From Demequina salsinemoris (lineage in GTDB: Bacteria; Actinomycetota; Actinomycetes; Actinomycetales; Demequinaceae): 64,000 bases of DNA. A model generated the notes under the pieces. The model was not told where the DNA came from, ran no database searches, and was given only the letters and a program-made list of their open reading frames with translations. Made by a program: the position numbers and the translations under genes. Numbering within the stretch: position 1 is the stretch's first letter; each line of letters opens with the position of its first letter. This document shows, in pieces, positions 37,950 to 46,392 of this stretch. The stretch lies in the NCBI RefSeq assembly GCF_000974805.1, contig NZ_BBQZ01000002.1, forward strand, positions 1-64,000. Direction: 5' to 3'.

Positions 37950-39083
37950 TCAGCGCGAGACTCGCGCCGTCGTCCTGTCGTGTATCTCGAGCATCCGGTC
38001 GACGGTGGCGGACCATGGCAGCTGCTCAGCGCGGGCGCGCGCCGCGCGCCGACGCTGCTCGACGGGACGGTGCAGCAGCGCCTCGATCGCATCGGCGAAC
38101 TCCTCGGCGGAGCCCTTCGCCGCTAGCCCGGCGTCGGCCACGACCTCGGGCAGCGCCGACGCGGCGTTGACCACCACCGGGGTGCCCGAGGCCAGGGCCT
38201 CGAGCGCGGCGAGCCCGAACGTCTCGATGGGTCCCGGCGCGATCACGAGGTCGGCGCTCGCGAGCAGGGTCGCGAACCGCTCGCGACCCGAGACGAAGCC
38301 GAGGAAGTCGATCGGGGCCCCCGTGGCCCGGTCCCGGATCTGGCGCTCGAGCGCCCCGCCGCCGGCGCACACCAGGCGCACGGGCAGGCCGCGCTCGGCG
38401 AGCAGTCGCACCGCGTCGACCGCGAGGTCGGGGCGCTTCTCCGCCGACAGGCGGGACGCCATGAGGAGAAGCGTCTCGTCCCGCGGCGCGAGCTCGGAAC
38501 GCGCCGCGTCGTCGTGGCGTGAGGGATGGAACGTGGTGAGATCCACGCCCAGGGGCACCTGCTCCACGGGCGCGCCGATGCGTTCGAACTCCTCGGCGGC
38601 GTAGGCGGTGGTCGACACGATCGTCGTGAAGCGGCGCGCGGTGCCCCGGTTGTGCCAGTCGGCCATCGCCTCGAGCGGGAGGCGGGCGCCGAGCGCGTCG
38701 GGGAGGTTCGCTGCCAGGATCCCGTCGGCGCGCTCATGCGAGAAGAACACCGAGGGGATGCCCTGCGAGGCGGCCCAGCCTCCGAGCGAGCGCAGCGTCG
38801 TGCGGTCGGACACCTCGAGCACGTCGGGGTTGAAGCCGCGCAGGACGCCCCTCAGCTCGCGCAGTCGGGAGATCACGCGGTAGCCGCCGCTCAGGGGCAG
38901 GACCGGGCTCTGGAGGGTGATGCGCCGTCCGTACTCGGTCAGCTCGTCCGAGTCCTGCGCTCCCGGCACGACGAGCAGCACCTTGTGGCCGCGCTCCACG
39001 TAACCCCGACCGAGCGCGTGCATCGCGGTGCGCAGGCCCCCGGACGTGGGCCCGTAGAAGTTCGCGATGTGCGCGATGCGCAT
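37950..39083 (-). CDS. GT4-family glycosyltransferase
   Basis: A 377-aa GT-B-fold enzyme starting at ATG 39083, overlapping the stop of the upstream glycosyltransferase by one base. N-terminal acceptor domain: MRIAHIANFYGPTSGGLRTA. C-terminal donor domain: LLLMASRLSAEKRPDLAVDA and the EX7E segment PIETFGLAALEALASGTPVV, where both glutamates are present. These are hallmarks of retaining GT4 enzymes using nucleotide-diphosphate sugars. Together with its neighbour it resembles the mannosyltransferase pairs of actinobacterial lipoglycan synthesis, but the donor and acceptor cannot be read from sequence. Confidence 0.93.
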   Translation of the reverse strand: MRIAHIANFYGPTSGGLRTAMHALGRGYVERGHKVLLVVPGAQDSDELTEYGRRITLQSPVLPLSGGYRVISRLRELRGVLRGFNPDVLEVSDRTTLRSLGGWAASQGIPSVFFSHERADGILAANLPDALGARLPLEAMADWHNRGTARRFTTIVSTTAYAAEEFERIGAPVEQVPLGVDLTTFHPSRHDDAARSELAPRDETLLLMASRLSAEKRPDLAVDAVRLLAERGLPVRLVCAGGGALERQIRDRATGAPIDFLGFVSGRERFATLLASADLVIAPGPIETFGLAALEALASGTPVVVNAASALPEVVADAGLAAKGSAEEFADAIEALLHRPVEQRRRAARARAEQLPWSATVDRMLEIHDRTTARVSR

Positions 39084-40249
39084 CAGCGCACCACCTCCTC
39101 GTCCGCCCAGTCCCAGGGGCGGTCCGGAAGGGCGTCGTGACGTTCGATCGCCTCGGCGTAGAGGTCCAGCAGGCCGTCGCACACCTTCTCCCACGTGCGG
39201 CCCTCGACCGAGACACGTGCGTGGTTGCCGAAGCGCAGGCGCTGCTCGTCGTTGTCCACGAGGGCGCGCACGTATTCGACCATCTCGTCGAGGTGGCCGG
39301 GATGGTAGAGGAAGCCGGTCTCGCCGTGGTCGACGAGGTCGATCGGGCCTCCGCGCCTCGGCGCGATCACCGGGACTCCCGAGGCGAGCGCCTCCTGGAT
39401 CGTCTGGCAGAAGGTCTCGAGCTCGCCGCAGTGCACGAACAGGTCGAAGGAGGCGGTCGCCTGCGCTAGCTCCTCGCCGCTGAGGAAGCCGGTGAACGTC
39501 GCGTCGGGCAGCATCGCCTCGAGCTTGGGGCGCGACGGCCCCTCGCCGACGATGACCACCTTGATGCCAGGGATCGCGGCGAGCCGACCCAGGTCCTCGA
39601 CCCGCTTCTCCGCGGCGAGGCGGCCGACGTAGCCGACGATGATCTCGCCGTTCGGGGCCCACTCCTCGCGGAGGGCCGGGGAGCGCTTGGCCGGGTTGAA
39701 GCGCGCGGCGTCGACGCCCCGCGGCCACAGGCGCAGCTGCTCGACTCCGAGCTGCTCGAGCTGCAGCATCGCGTACGTGGAAGGCACGAGGTTGAGGTCC
39801 GCGCGCTGGTGGATGTTGCGCACCCGGTTCCACAGGATGCCCTCGCCCCAGCCCATCCGGTACCGGTCCGCGTAGGACGGCACCTCGGTCTGGTAGACGG
39901 CGACGGTCGGCAGCCCGAGGTCGCTGCTGGCCTTCACCGCGGTCCAGCCGAGCACGAACGGGCTCGCGAGATGGACGACGTCGGGGGAGTAGTCCTCGAG
40001 GATGCGCGACAGCCGACCGGTGCCCGACAGCGCGACGCGCACGTCGTGGTAGCCGGGCCAGCCCATCGCGGGAAGACGGGTGATCGAGGCGATGCCGTAG
40101 CGGACGGGGCCGCGCGCGCCGCGGGACTCGGGGGCGATCACCATCGCCTCGTCACCCCGCCGGGTCAGGTGCTCGATGACACGGAGAAGAGAGTTCGTCA
40201 CGCCGTTGCTGTGCGGCAGGAACGACTCTGCGACCAGCGCTACCTTCAT
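39083..40249 (-). CDS. GT4-family glycosyltransferase, MgtA/PimB-like
   Basis: A 388-aa GT-B enzyme, ATG 40249. Acceptor domain start KVALVAESFLPHSNGVTNSL, then VAVYQTEVPSYADRYRMGWG. Donor domain: IIVGYVGRLAAEKRVEDLGR, VIVGEGPSRPKLEAMLPDA, and the EX7E block ELETFCQTIQEALASGVPVI. The FTGFLSGEELAQATASFD region is close to actinobacterial MgtA-type GDP-mannose-dependent mannosyltransferases, from memory of the family. A GACAAT element lies 6 nt before the start with no SD, so the transcript may be leaderless. It is the first gene of a three-gene unit with the second glycosyltransferase and the SGNH hydrolase. Confidence 0.92.
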   Translation of the reverse strand: MKVALVAESFLPHSNGVTNSLLRVIEHLTRRGDEAMVIAPESRGARGPVRYGIASITRLPAMGWPGYHDVRVALSGTGRLSRILEDYSPDVVHLASPFVLGWTAVKASSDLGLPTVAVYQTEVPSYADRYRMGWGEGILWNRVRNIHQRADLNLVPSTYAMLQLEQLGVEQLRLWPRGVDAARFNPAKRSPALREEWAPNGEIIVGYVGRLAAEKRVEDLGRLAAIPGIKVVIVGEGPSRPKLEAMLPDATFTGFLSGEELAQATASFDLFVHCGELETFCQTIQEALASGVPVIAPRRGGPIDLVDHGETGFLYHPGHLDEMVEYVRALVDNDEQRLRFGNHARVSVEGRTWEKVCDGLLDLYAEAIERHDALPDRPWDWADEEVVR

Positions 40250-40255
40250 GGCCCC

Positions 40256-40261
40256 ATTGTC
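40256..40261 (-). promoter_or_regulatory. Leaderless -10-like element of the glycosyltransferase operon
   Basis: Minus-strand GACAAT (one mismatch to TANNNT) ends 6 nt before the ATG at 40249. Confidence 0.4.
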
Positions 40262-40356
40262 ACGCCGCCTGGTGTCCGTTCGGTGAGGGTTCGGCGTGTG
40301 GCGCATGAACGATAGGTGACGGGCAGGTGGCGGCGCGGACGGTGTTCAATGGCGGT

Positions 40357-41070
40357 ATGAGGACCTCGCTGCTTCGATCCGCGCTCGCGCTGACGCTCGC
40401 GCTCGTCGTGATGCTCCCTGGTGGCGCCGCGTATGCGCACACGGCGCTCGTGAGCACCGACCCCGAGGACGGCGCCGAGCTGTCGTCGCTCGACGAGGTG
40501 ACGCTCGAGTTCTCCGGCGTCGTGCTGGACCTGGGAACCACGCTCGCGCTCGTCCAGGGCGACGAGCGGATCGAGCTCGAGCCCGAGTTCCCGTCCGAGA
40601 CGACGGTCACGGCCGCGGTCTCCGACCTCGCGCCCGGGCAGTGGTCGCTCGTGTTCCGCGTGGTCGCGGAGGACGGACACCCGCTTGAGGGGCAGGTGGA
40701 CTTCACGCTCGTGGGAACCGAGGCGACGGATGACGGGACGACGGACGACGGGACGACGAGCGAGCCCACCGCGACCGCCGCATCGTCCCCGTCCGCGACC
40801 TCGGAGGAAGGCGCATCGTCCGTGTCGGCGTCCCCGACGCCCATCGCCGCCGAGATCTCGGCCACCGCGGAGCCGTCGCCCAATCCCACGGTCATGCCCG
40901 CCGAGGAGGCGGACGCGACCGGTGGCTGGGCGCGGCTGCTCGGGGTCGCGGTGCTCATCGCGGTCGCCGCGGTCGCCATCGTGTGGGCGCGCAGGCGCGG
41001 TGACGGCGAGGACGGAGACGATGAGGGCGCTGACGGCGACGATGCCGGCGCTGAGCCAGGTGCGAGGTGA
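40357..41070 (+). CDS. CopC-domain copper-resistance-like exported membrane protein
   Basis: A 237-aa exported protein. The signal peptide (residues 1-28) is likely cut at AAYA-HTALV, leaving an N-terminal histidine as in CopC, where His1 binds Cu2+. The CopC beta-barrel (about 29-125) includes DPEDGAELSSLDEVTLEFSG and AEDGHPLEGQVDFTL with a second conserved Asp-Gly-His. A Ser/Thr/Pro/Glu linker follows, then one membrane helix (LLGVAVLIAVAAVAIVWARR) and an acidic tail. It would hold or hand over copper at the outer face of the membrane. No CopD is fused or adjacent; the next gene is an MFS transporter overlapping by 4 nt. Confidence 0.9.
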   Translation: MRTSLLRSALALTLALVVMLPGGAAYAHTALVSTDPEDGAELSSLDEVTLEFSGVVLDLGTTLALVQGDERIELEPEFPSETTVTAAVSDLAPGQWSLVFRVVAEDGHPLEGQVDFTLVGTEATDDGTTDDGTTSEPTATAASSPSATSEEGASSVSASPTPIAAEISATAEPSPNPTVMPAEEADATGGWARLLGVAVLIAVAAVAIVWARRRGDGEDGDDEGADGDDAGAEPGAR

Positions 41071-42293
41071 CCGCCCTTCCCCCGATCGCGCCGTCGGGCA
41101 CTCCACGGTGGCGGCTGCCTGACAGTGCCCGGTCGCCGCACCCCGCCGCGGTGCTGTCGGGGTTCATCGTCGCCGGATTCGGCATCGCCCTCACGCAGGG
41201 CGGTGCCTCGGCCGTCATCCAGGACCAGGTGCGGACGCTCGACACCTCGGTCGACATGATCGGGTACACGATCATGGCCTACGCGCTCGGCGTCGTCGTG
41301 GGTGCGCCGCTGCTCATGGTCGGGCTCGCGGGCTGGGGTCGACGGCGCCTGCTGATCGCGATGTCGGCGGCGTTCGTCGTGACCTCGGCGCTGACCGCGC
41401 TGGCCCCGAACGTGGGGACGCTGCTCGTCGTGAGGTTCCTGGCGGGGCTGCCCCACGGCGCGCTGCTCGGCACCGCCGCGTACGTCGGCATGCTCGCGGT
41501 CGGCCGCGAGCGGCGCGGCACCGCGATCGCGGTCATCATGTACGGGCTCACCGCGGCCACGATCGTCGGCGTGCCCGCGATGCAGTGGGGCTCGGAGGCC
41601 TTCGGGTGGCGCGCGACGTACTGGGCCGTCGCGGCAGTCGGCCTCCTGGGGCTGGTGCTGATCTGGGCGTTCACGCCGCGCGTGCCGGGGACGCGGGGGA
41701 CCACCTTCGTGGGCGAGCTGTCCGCGCTGCGCGGCCGCGCGCTGTGGATGTCCGTGCTGACCATCGTCACGGGTTTCGCCGGCCTCGGCGCCGTGCAGTC
41801 GTACATGGTGCCGCTGCTCGAGGAGACCAACGGCTTCAGGCCGACCGCGGTCACCGTGACCCTCGCCCTGTTCGGCATCGGGATGACCGTCGGCGCGGCG
41901 GTCGGAGGTGCGCTCACGAACAGGAGCACCCTGCTCGCGGCCCGCGTCGGGCTGTTCGGGCTCGCCTCGTCGCTCCTGCTCCTGGGGCTGCTCGGGCGGA
42001 CCGGCTGGCCGACCGTGGTGCTCCTCGTCGCGCTCGGCGCATTCGTCCAGGTGTTCAGCCAATCGGCGCAGACGCGGCTCATGGACGTCATCCACGCCTC
42101 GCCCTCACTCGGCGCAGCGCTGTCGCATTCGGCCCTCAACGCGGCCACCGTGCTCGGCTCGGGGCTCGGCGCCGTCCTCATCGCGCTCGGGCTCGGCTAC
42201 CTCGCGCCCGCATGGCTCGCCCTCGTGGGCGCGATCGTCGCGATCGTGCTCGTCATGGGGGCCGGGTTCAGGGACGTGGACCCGGCGCGGTGA
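41067..42293 (+). CDS. MFS transporter, DHA1 (AraJ/CmlA-like)
   Basis: A 408-aa membrane protein with about 12 helices, GTG start overlapping the CopC-domain gene by 4 nt. Helix-1 region VLSGFIVAGFGIALTQGG, motif-A-like GWGRRRLLIAMSA, and RFLAGLPHGALLGTAAYVG, the last being typical of AraJ/CmlA-type exporters. Co-translation with a CopC-domain protein hints at a link with copper or a copper-binding metabolite, but the sequence gives no substrate. The stop is 35 nt before hemC. Confidence 0.88.
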   Translation: MTALPPIAPSGTPRWRLPDSARSPHPAAVLSGFIVAGFGIALTQGGASAVIQDQVRTLDTSVDMIGYTIMAYALGVVVGAPLLMVGLAGWGRRRLLIAMSAAFVVTSALTALAPNVGTLLVVRFLAGLPHGALLGTAAYVGMLAVGRERRGTAIAVIMYGLTAATIVGVPAMQWGSEAFGWRATYWAVAAVGLLGLVLIWAFTPRVPGTRGTTFVGELSALRGRALWMSVLTIVTGFAGLGAVQSYMVPLLEETNGFRPTAVTVTLALFGIGMTVGAAVGGALTNRSTLLAARVGLFGLASSLLLLGLLGRTGWPTVVLLVALGAFVQVFSQSAQTRLMDVIHASPSLGAALSHSALNAATVLGSGLGAVLIALGLGYLAPAWLALVGAIVAIVLVMGAGFRDVDPAR

Positions 42294-42315
42294 GCGCCGT
42301 GCGTCCACGACGTGG

Positions 42316-42321
42316 GACGAT
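42316..42321 (+). promoter_or_regulatory. Leaderless -10-like element of the hem operon
   Basis: GACGAT (NANNNT) ends 6 nt before the hemC ATG at 42328. The position matches the better TANNNT examples in this window. Confidence 0.3.
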
Positions 42322-42327
42322 GGTGGG

Positions 42328-43245
42328 ATGCATCTGAGACTCGGCACGCGCGGCAGCGCGCTCGCGACGACGCAGTCTCAGCACGTCGCGGACGCGATCG
42401 TCGCCGCCGCGGCGGAGCGCGGCATCGAGGCCGAGGTCGAGCTCGACATCGTCACGACCCACGGCGACGTGTCGCGGGCGTCGCTTGTCGGGCTGTCGCA
42501 GACCGGGGTCTTCGTCAATGCGCTGCGCGACCACCTTCTCGACGGCGGCTGCGACCTGCTCGTGCACTCCCTCAAGGACATCCCGGTCGAGCCGGCTGAG
42601 GGGCTTGACGTCGCGGCGATCCCGCCGCGCGAGGAGCCACGCGACGCGCTGTGCACCATGGGTCCGCTGCTCGCCGAGCTGCCATCGGGAGCGCGCATCG
42701 GCACCGGCTCGCCGCGCCGGGCCGCGCAGCTGCGGCGAGCCCGCGCGGACGTCGAGATCGTCGACATCCGTGGCAACGTCGACACGCGGCTCGCGCGGAT
42801 CGAGGCCGACCTCGATGCGGTCGTGCTCGCGGGCGCGGGGCTGAGCCGGCTCGGCCGGCTCGAGTCGGCCACCGAGCTCATCCCGCTGGATGTCATGGTT
42901 CCCGCCCCTGGGCAGGGGGCTCTCGCCGTCGAGATCCGCCACGATGCCGACCCCGTGCTGAGGGAGCTGGTGGCCTCGCTCGACGACGCCTCGACACGCG
43001 CCTCGGTCACTGCCGAGCGTGCCGCGCTCGCGGTGCTCGAGGCGGGCTGCTCCGCGCCGGTCGGGGCCTACGCCACGGTCGAGGGCGGCGAGCTGAGCCT
43101 CCACCTCAGGGTGACGAACACGGCCGGCACCCTCCAGCTCAACGAGATCGCCCGAGGACCGGCACTGGAGGCCTCGGCCGTGGGCCGCGCAGCCGCGCAC
43201 GCGCTGCTGGGTCGCGGCGCCGCGCGGCTCATGGGGGCACGATGA
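42328..43245 (+). CDS. hemC: Hydroxymethylbilane synthase (porphobilinogen deaminase)
   Basis: Joins four porphobilinogen molecules into linear hydroxymethylbilane, in the cytoplasm. 305 aa, full family length. RLGTRGSALATTQSQHVAD opens the protein. The middle has VHSLKDIPVEPAEGL and RIGTGSPRRAAQLRRARADV with the substrate arginines, and the dipyrromethane-cofactor cysteine is Cys241 in LEAGCSAPVGAYA. First gene of the hemC-D-B-L operon; its stop overlaps the hemD ATG. Hydroxymethylbilane also leads to sirohaem, so this operon feeds the nitrite reductase cofactor encoded downstream. Confidence 0.97.
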   Translation: MHLRLGTRGSALATTQSQHVADAIVAAAAERGIEAEVELDIVTTHGDVSRASLVGLSQTGVFVNALRDHLLDGGCDLLVHSLKDIPVEPAEGLDVAAIPPREEPRDALCTMGPLLAELPSGARIGTGSPRRAAQLRRARADVEIVDIRGNVDTRLARIEADLDAVVLAGAGLSRLGRLESATELIPLDVMVPAPGQGALAVEIRHDADPVLRELVASLDDASTRASVTAERAALAVLEAGCSAPVGAYATVEGGELSLHLRVTNTAGTLQLNEIARGPALEASAVGRAAAHALLGRGAARLMGAR

Positions 43246-44042
43246 CGACGCAGTCCTTCACGGGAGTGCGTGTCCTGGTGCCGGTCACCGCCGAGCGTCG
43301 CGAGATGGCCGAGCGCCTGCGCGCCGCCGGTGCCGTCGTCGACGAGGCGCGTTTCATCGCGATCGAGGGGCCGGCGGAGCCAGCGGCCCTGGACGATGCG
43401 GTGAGGGCGTGGTGCGACGGGGAGTATGCGTGGCTCGCGGTCACGAGCCGCAACGCGGTGCTCGCGATGCGGGCCTCCGCGCGAGCCCAGGGCAGGAGCC
43501 TATCGGAGCCGCTGCCACGATCCCGGGTCGCGACGGTGGGGGAGGCGACCAGGTCCGTATGCGCCGAGGTGGGCCTCGAGGTGTCGTTCGTCCCCCAGGG
43601 ACGTCAATCGGCGGCCGGGATCGCGAAGGAGCTGCCCGCGGGCGAGGGACGTGTGCTGGTGCCGCTCGGCAACCTGGCGGCCCCGACGCTGCCGCGCGGC
43701 CTCGCGCGACGCGGCTGGCAGGTGGACGAGGTGGAGGCGTACCGCACGATCGACGGGCCAGGCGCGTCGGAGTCCACCCTTGCGGCGCTGCGAGGCGGCG
43801 AGGTCGACGCCGTGCTGCTCACGTCGGGCTCCGTGGCCGAGCGACTCGCCTCGCAATGCGCCGACGTGCCGGTGTCCACCATGATGGTGGCCATCGGGGA
43901 GACGACGGCAGCGGCCGCACGCGCGGCGAGCCTGCGCATCGACGCGGTCGCCGGCGAGCCGAGCCATGACGGCATCGCGGACGCGCTCGCGTCCGTGCTC
44001 GCCGCGAAGGGAGACCGCACCACCGTGGAGGGAGAGCGATGA
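43242..44042 (+). CDS. hemD: Uroporphyrinogen-III synthase
   Basis: Closes hydroxymethylbilane into uroporphyrinogen III with inversion of ring D. 266 aa, single HemD domain with two alpha/beta lobes. Weakly conserved as usual: VRVLVPVTAERREMAERLRAAG, the AVTSRNAVLAMRA segment, and VLLTSGSVAERLA. The ATG overlaps the hemC stop by 4 nt (ATGA), and the gene overlaps hemB by 4 nt. The second HemD-like protein in the window (55950-57065) carries a DNA-binding domain, so this one is probably the housekeeping enzyme. Confidence 0.94.
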   Translation: MTTQSFTGVRVLVPVTAERREMAERLRAAGAVVDEARFIAIEGPAEPAALDDAVRAWCDGEYAWLAVTSRNAVLAMRASARAQGRSLSEPLPRSRVATVGEATRSVCAEVGLEVSFVPQGRQSAAGIAKELPAGEGRVLVPLGNLAAPTLPRGLARRGWQVDEVEAYRTIDGPGASESTLAALRGGEVDAVLLTSGSVAERLASQCADVPVSTMMVAIGETTAAAARAASLRIDAVAGEPSHDGIADALASVLAAKGDRTTVEGER

Positions 44043-45019
44043 GCCTGTCGAGGAGGCCGCGGAGGCTGAGGACCACGCCGGCGATGCGCCGCCTGGTGCG
44101 TGAGGTGCGGCCGCAAGCCGCCCAGCTGGTGCTGCCGCTGTTCGTGCACGAGGACCTGTCCGAGGCGCGCGAGATCACGTCGCTGCCAGGGGTGTCCCAG
44201 CTGCCGCTGTCGGACGTGCGAGGAGTGGTCGAGGCCGCTGTCGACGCGGGGATCGGCGGCGTCATGCTCTTCGCGATCCCATCGGTGCGCGACGCCGAGG
44301 GGTCGGCCGCGTGCGAGGCGGACGGGATCCTCAACCTCGCGATCGCCGAGGCCGTCGCGGCGGCCGGCGACCGCATCGTCGTGATGGCGGACCTGTGCCT
44401 CGACGAGTTCACGGACCACGGTCACTGCGGCGTCCTCGACGCCGCGGGCAACGTCCACAACGACGCGACCGTGCTCGTGTACCAGCGGATGGCGCTCGCG
44501 CAGGCTCGCGCGGGTGCTCACGTGCTGGGGCTCAGCGGGATGATGGACGGTCAGGTCGCCGCGATCCGTGACGCGCTCGACGAGGACGGCTTCACCGAGG
44601 TCTCGCTGCTCGCGTACGCGGCCAAGTACGCCTCCGCGTTCTACGGGCCCTTCCGCGAGGCGGTCGACAGCCAGCTCCAGGGGGACCGTCGCAGCTACCA
44701 GATGGATCCCGCGAACCGCCGCGAGGGAGCGCTCGAGGCCGCCCTCGATGAGGCCGAGGGCGCCGACATCGTCATGGTCAAGCCCGCGCTGCCGTACCTC
44801 GACGTCGTGGCCGACGTCGCCGCCCAGTCCGCCGTGCCCGTCGCGGCCTACCACGTGTCGGGCGAGTACGCCCAGATCGAGGCGGCTGCCGCGAACGGCT
44901 GGATCGACCGTCGCGCCTCGCACCTCGAGGCGCTCACGTCGATGGTCCGCGCCGGCGCGGACATCGTCGTCACCTATGCCGCACTGGACCTCGCGGCCTG
45001 GCTGAAGGAGCACGCATGA
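44039..45019 (+). CDS. hemB: Delta-aminolevulinic acid dehydratase (porphobilinogen synthase)
   Basis: Condenses two 5-aminolevulinate molecules to porphobilinogen. 326 aa, TIM barrel. The two active-site lysines are Lys196 (AKYASAFYGPF) and Lys248 (MVKPALPYLDVV). The metal loop reads DLCLDEFTDHGHCGVLD: compared with zinc enzymes (CxC...C), the middle cysteine is replaced by Asp, giving a C/D/C set between zinc and magnesium types. ATG 44039 overlaps hemD, and the stop overlaps hemL. Confidence 0.97.
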   Translation: MSLSRRPRRLRTTPAMRRLVREVRPQAAQLVLPLFVHEDLSEAREITSLPGVSQLPLSDVRGVVEAAVDAGIGGVMLFAIPSVRDAEGSAACEADGILNLAIAEAVAAAGDRIVVMADLCLDEFTDHGHCGVLDAAGNVHNDATVLVYQRMALAQARAGAHVLGLSGMMDGQVAAIRDALDEDGFTEVSLLAYAAKYASAFYGPFREAVDSQLQGDRRSYQMDPANRREGALEAALDEAEGADIVMVKPALPYLDVVADVAAQSAVPVAAYHVSGEYAQIEAAAANGWIDRRASHLEALTSMVRAGADIVVTYAALDLAAWLKEHA

Positions 45020-46392
45020 AGCCCGTCTCGTCGCAGCTGAAGACGAAGATGAACCGCTTGGGGCTGCGCACCCTGCGCGGCGAGAAGGCGTGGGAGGAGC
45101 GCGCGGCCGCCATCATGCCCGGCGGCGTCAACAGCCCCGTGCGCGCGTGGAACGGCGTGGGCGGCCACCCGCTGCCCATCTCGTCGGCCAAGGGTGCGAT
45201 GATCACCGACGCCGCGGGGCGCGAGTTCATCGACCTCGTCGACTCGTGGGGAGCGGGCATCGTCGGTCATGCGCACCCGCAGGTCGTGTCGGCCGTGCGT
45301 GCGGCCGCCTCCGACGGGCTGAGCTTCGGCGCGACCACCGAGGCGGAGGTCGAGCTCGCCGAGGAGATCCGCGCGCGCTACGCGCCCGCGCAGAAGGTGC
45401 GCCTCGTGTCGACCGGCACCGAGGCGACGATGACGGCGCTGCGCATCGCTCGCGCCGCCACCGGGCGCGACGTGATCGTGAAGTTCGCCGGCTGCTACCA
45501 CGGCCACTCCGACGCGCTGCTGGTGGCGGCGGGCTCGGGCCTCGCGACCTCGGGTGTCCCCGACTCCGCGGGCGTCACCGCTGCCGTGGCCAAGGACACC
45601 ATGGTGCTGCCGTACGGTGACGTCGACGCGCTTACCGACGCCTTCGCAGAGCATGGCTCCCGCATCGCGGCCGTGATCGCGGAGGCGATCCCCGCGAACA
45701 TGGGTGTCATCGCGCCGCCAGAGGGCTTCCACCGCCTGATCGCGCAGCTGTGCCGTAACGAGGGCGCCGTCTTCATCCTCGACGAGGTGCTGTCCGGCTT
45801 CCGTGCGGGGCCGGCGGGCGGCTGGGGCCTCGAGCGGGACGCGGACGCCGCCGCCGGCCGCGACCCCTGGACACCGGACCTCGTCACCTTCGGCAAGGTC
45901 ATCGGCGGCGGCCTGCCCGTCGCGGCGGTCGCGGGTCGCGCGGACCTCATGGACCTGCTCGCGCCGCTCGGCGCGGTGTATCAGGCGGGAACGCTGTCCG
46001 GGAACCCGGTCGCGGTGGCCGCGGGCCTCACGACGATGCGCCTGCTCGACGACGACGCCTACGCGCACCTCGCGAAGATCTCGACCCTGCTGCGCCGCGG
46101 CGTGAGCGAGCAGCTCGACGCCGCGGGCGTCCCGCACGCCGTGGGCCGCGCGGGCACGCTGTTCTCGATCTTCCTCGGGCTCGACGAGCCGCCCCTGACC
46201 TTCGACGAGGTCTCCGAGCAGGACGCCCTGCGGTACTCCGACATGTTCCACTCGCTGCGATCCAGCTCCGTCGCGCTGCCCCCGAGCGCGTACGAGGCCT
46301 GGTTCGTGTCGCTCGCGCACACCGAGGCGCACGTCGACCGCGTGATCGACGCCGTCAAGTCCTGGGGAGGGCGTGAGGCCAAGGCCCCGTGA
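45016..46392 (+). CDS. hemL: Glutamate-1-semialdehyde 2,1-aminomutase
   Basis: PLP enzyme converting glutamate-1-semialdehyde to 5-aminolevulinate, the precursor used by HemB. 458 aa. RAAAIMPGGVNSPVRAWNGV marks the N terminus. PLP-binding parts: STGTEATMTALRIARAATGR, FAGCYHGHSDALLVAAGSG, and the Schiff-base Lys294 in TFGKVIGGGLPV. Its presence indicates the C5 route from glutamyl-tRNA. The hemA partner is not in the window. Last gene of the hem operon; the 348-nt gap to narK follows. Confidence 0.97.
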   Translation: MKPVSSQLKTKMNRLGLRTLRGEKAWEERAAAIMPGGVNSPVRAWNGVGGHPLPISSAKGAMITDAAGREFIDLVDSWGAGIVGHAHPQVVSAVRAAASDGLSFGATTEAEVELAEEIRARYAPAQKVRLVSTGTEATMTALRIARAATGRDVIVKFAGCYHGHSDALLVAAGSGLATSGVPDSAGVTAAVAKDTMVLPYGDVDALTDAFAEHGSRIAAVIAEAIPANMGVIAPPEGFHRLIAQLCRNEGAVFILDEVLSGFRAGPAGGWGLERDADAAAGRDPWTPDLVTFGKVIGGGLPVAAVAGRADLMDLLAPLGAVYQAGTLSGNPVAVAAGLTTMRLLDDDAYAHLAKISTLLRRGVSEQLDAAGVPHAVGRAGTLFSIFLGLDEPPLTFDEVSEQDALRYSDMFHSLRSSSVALPPSAYEAWFVSLAHTEAHVDRVIDAVKSWGGREAKAP

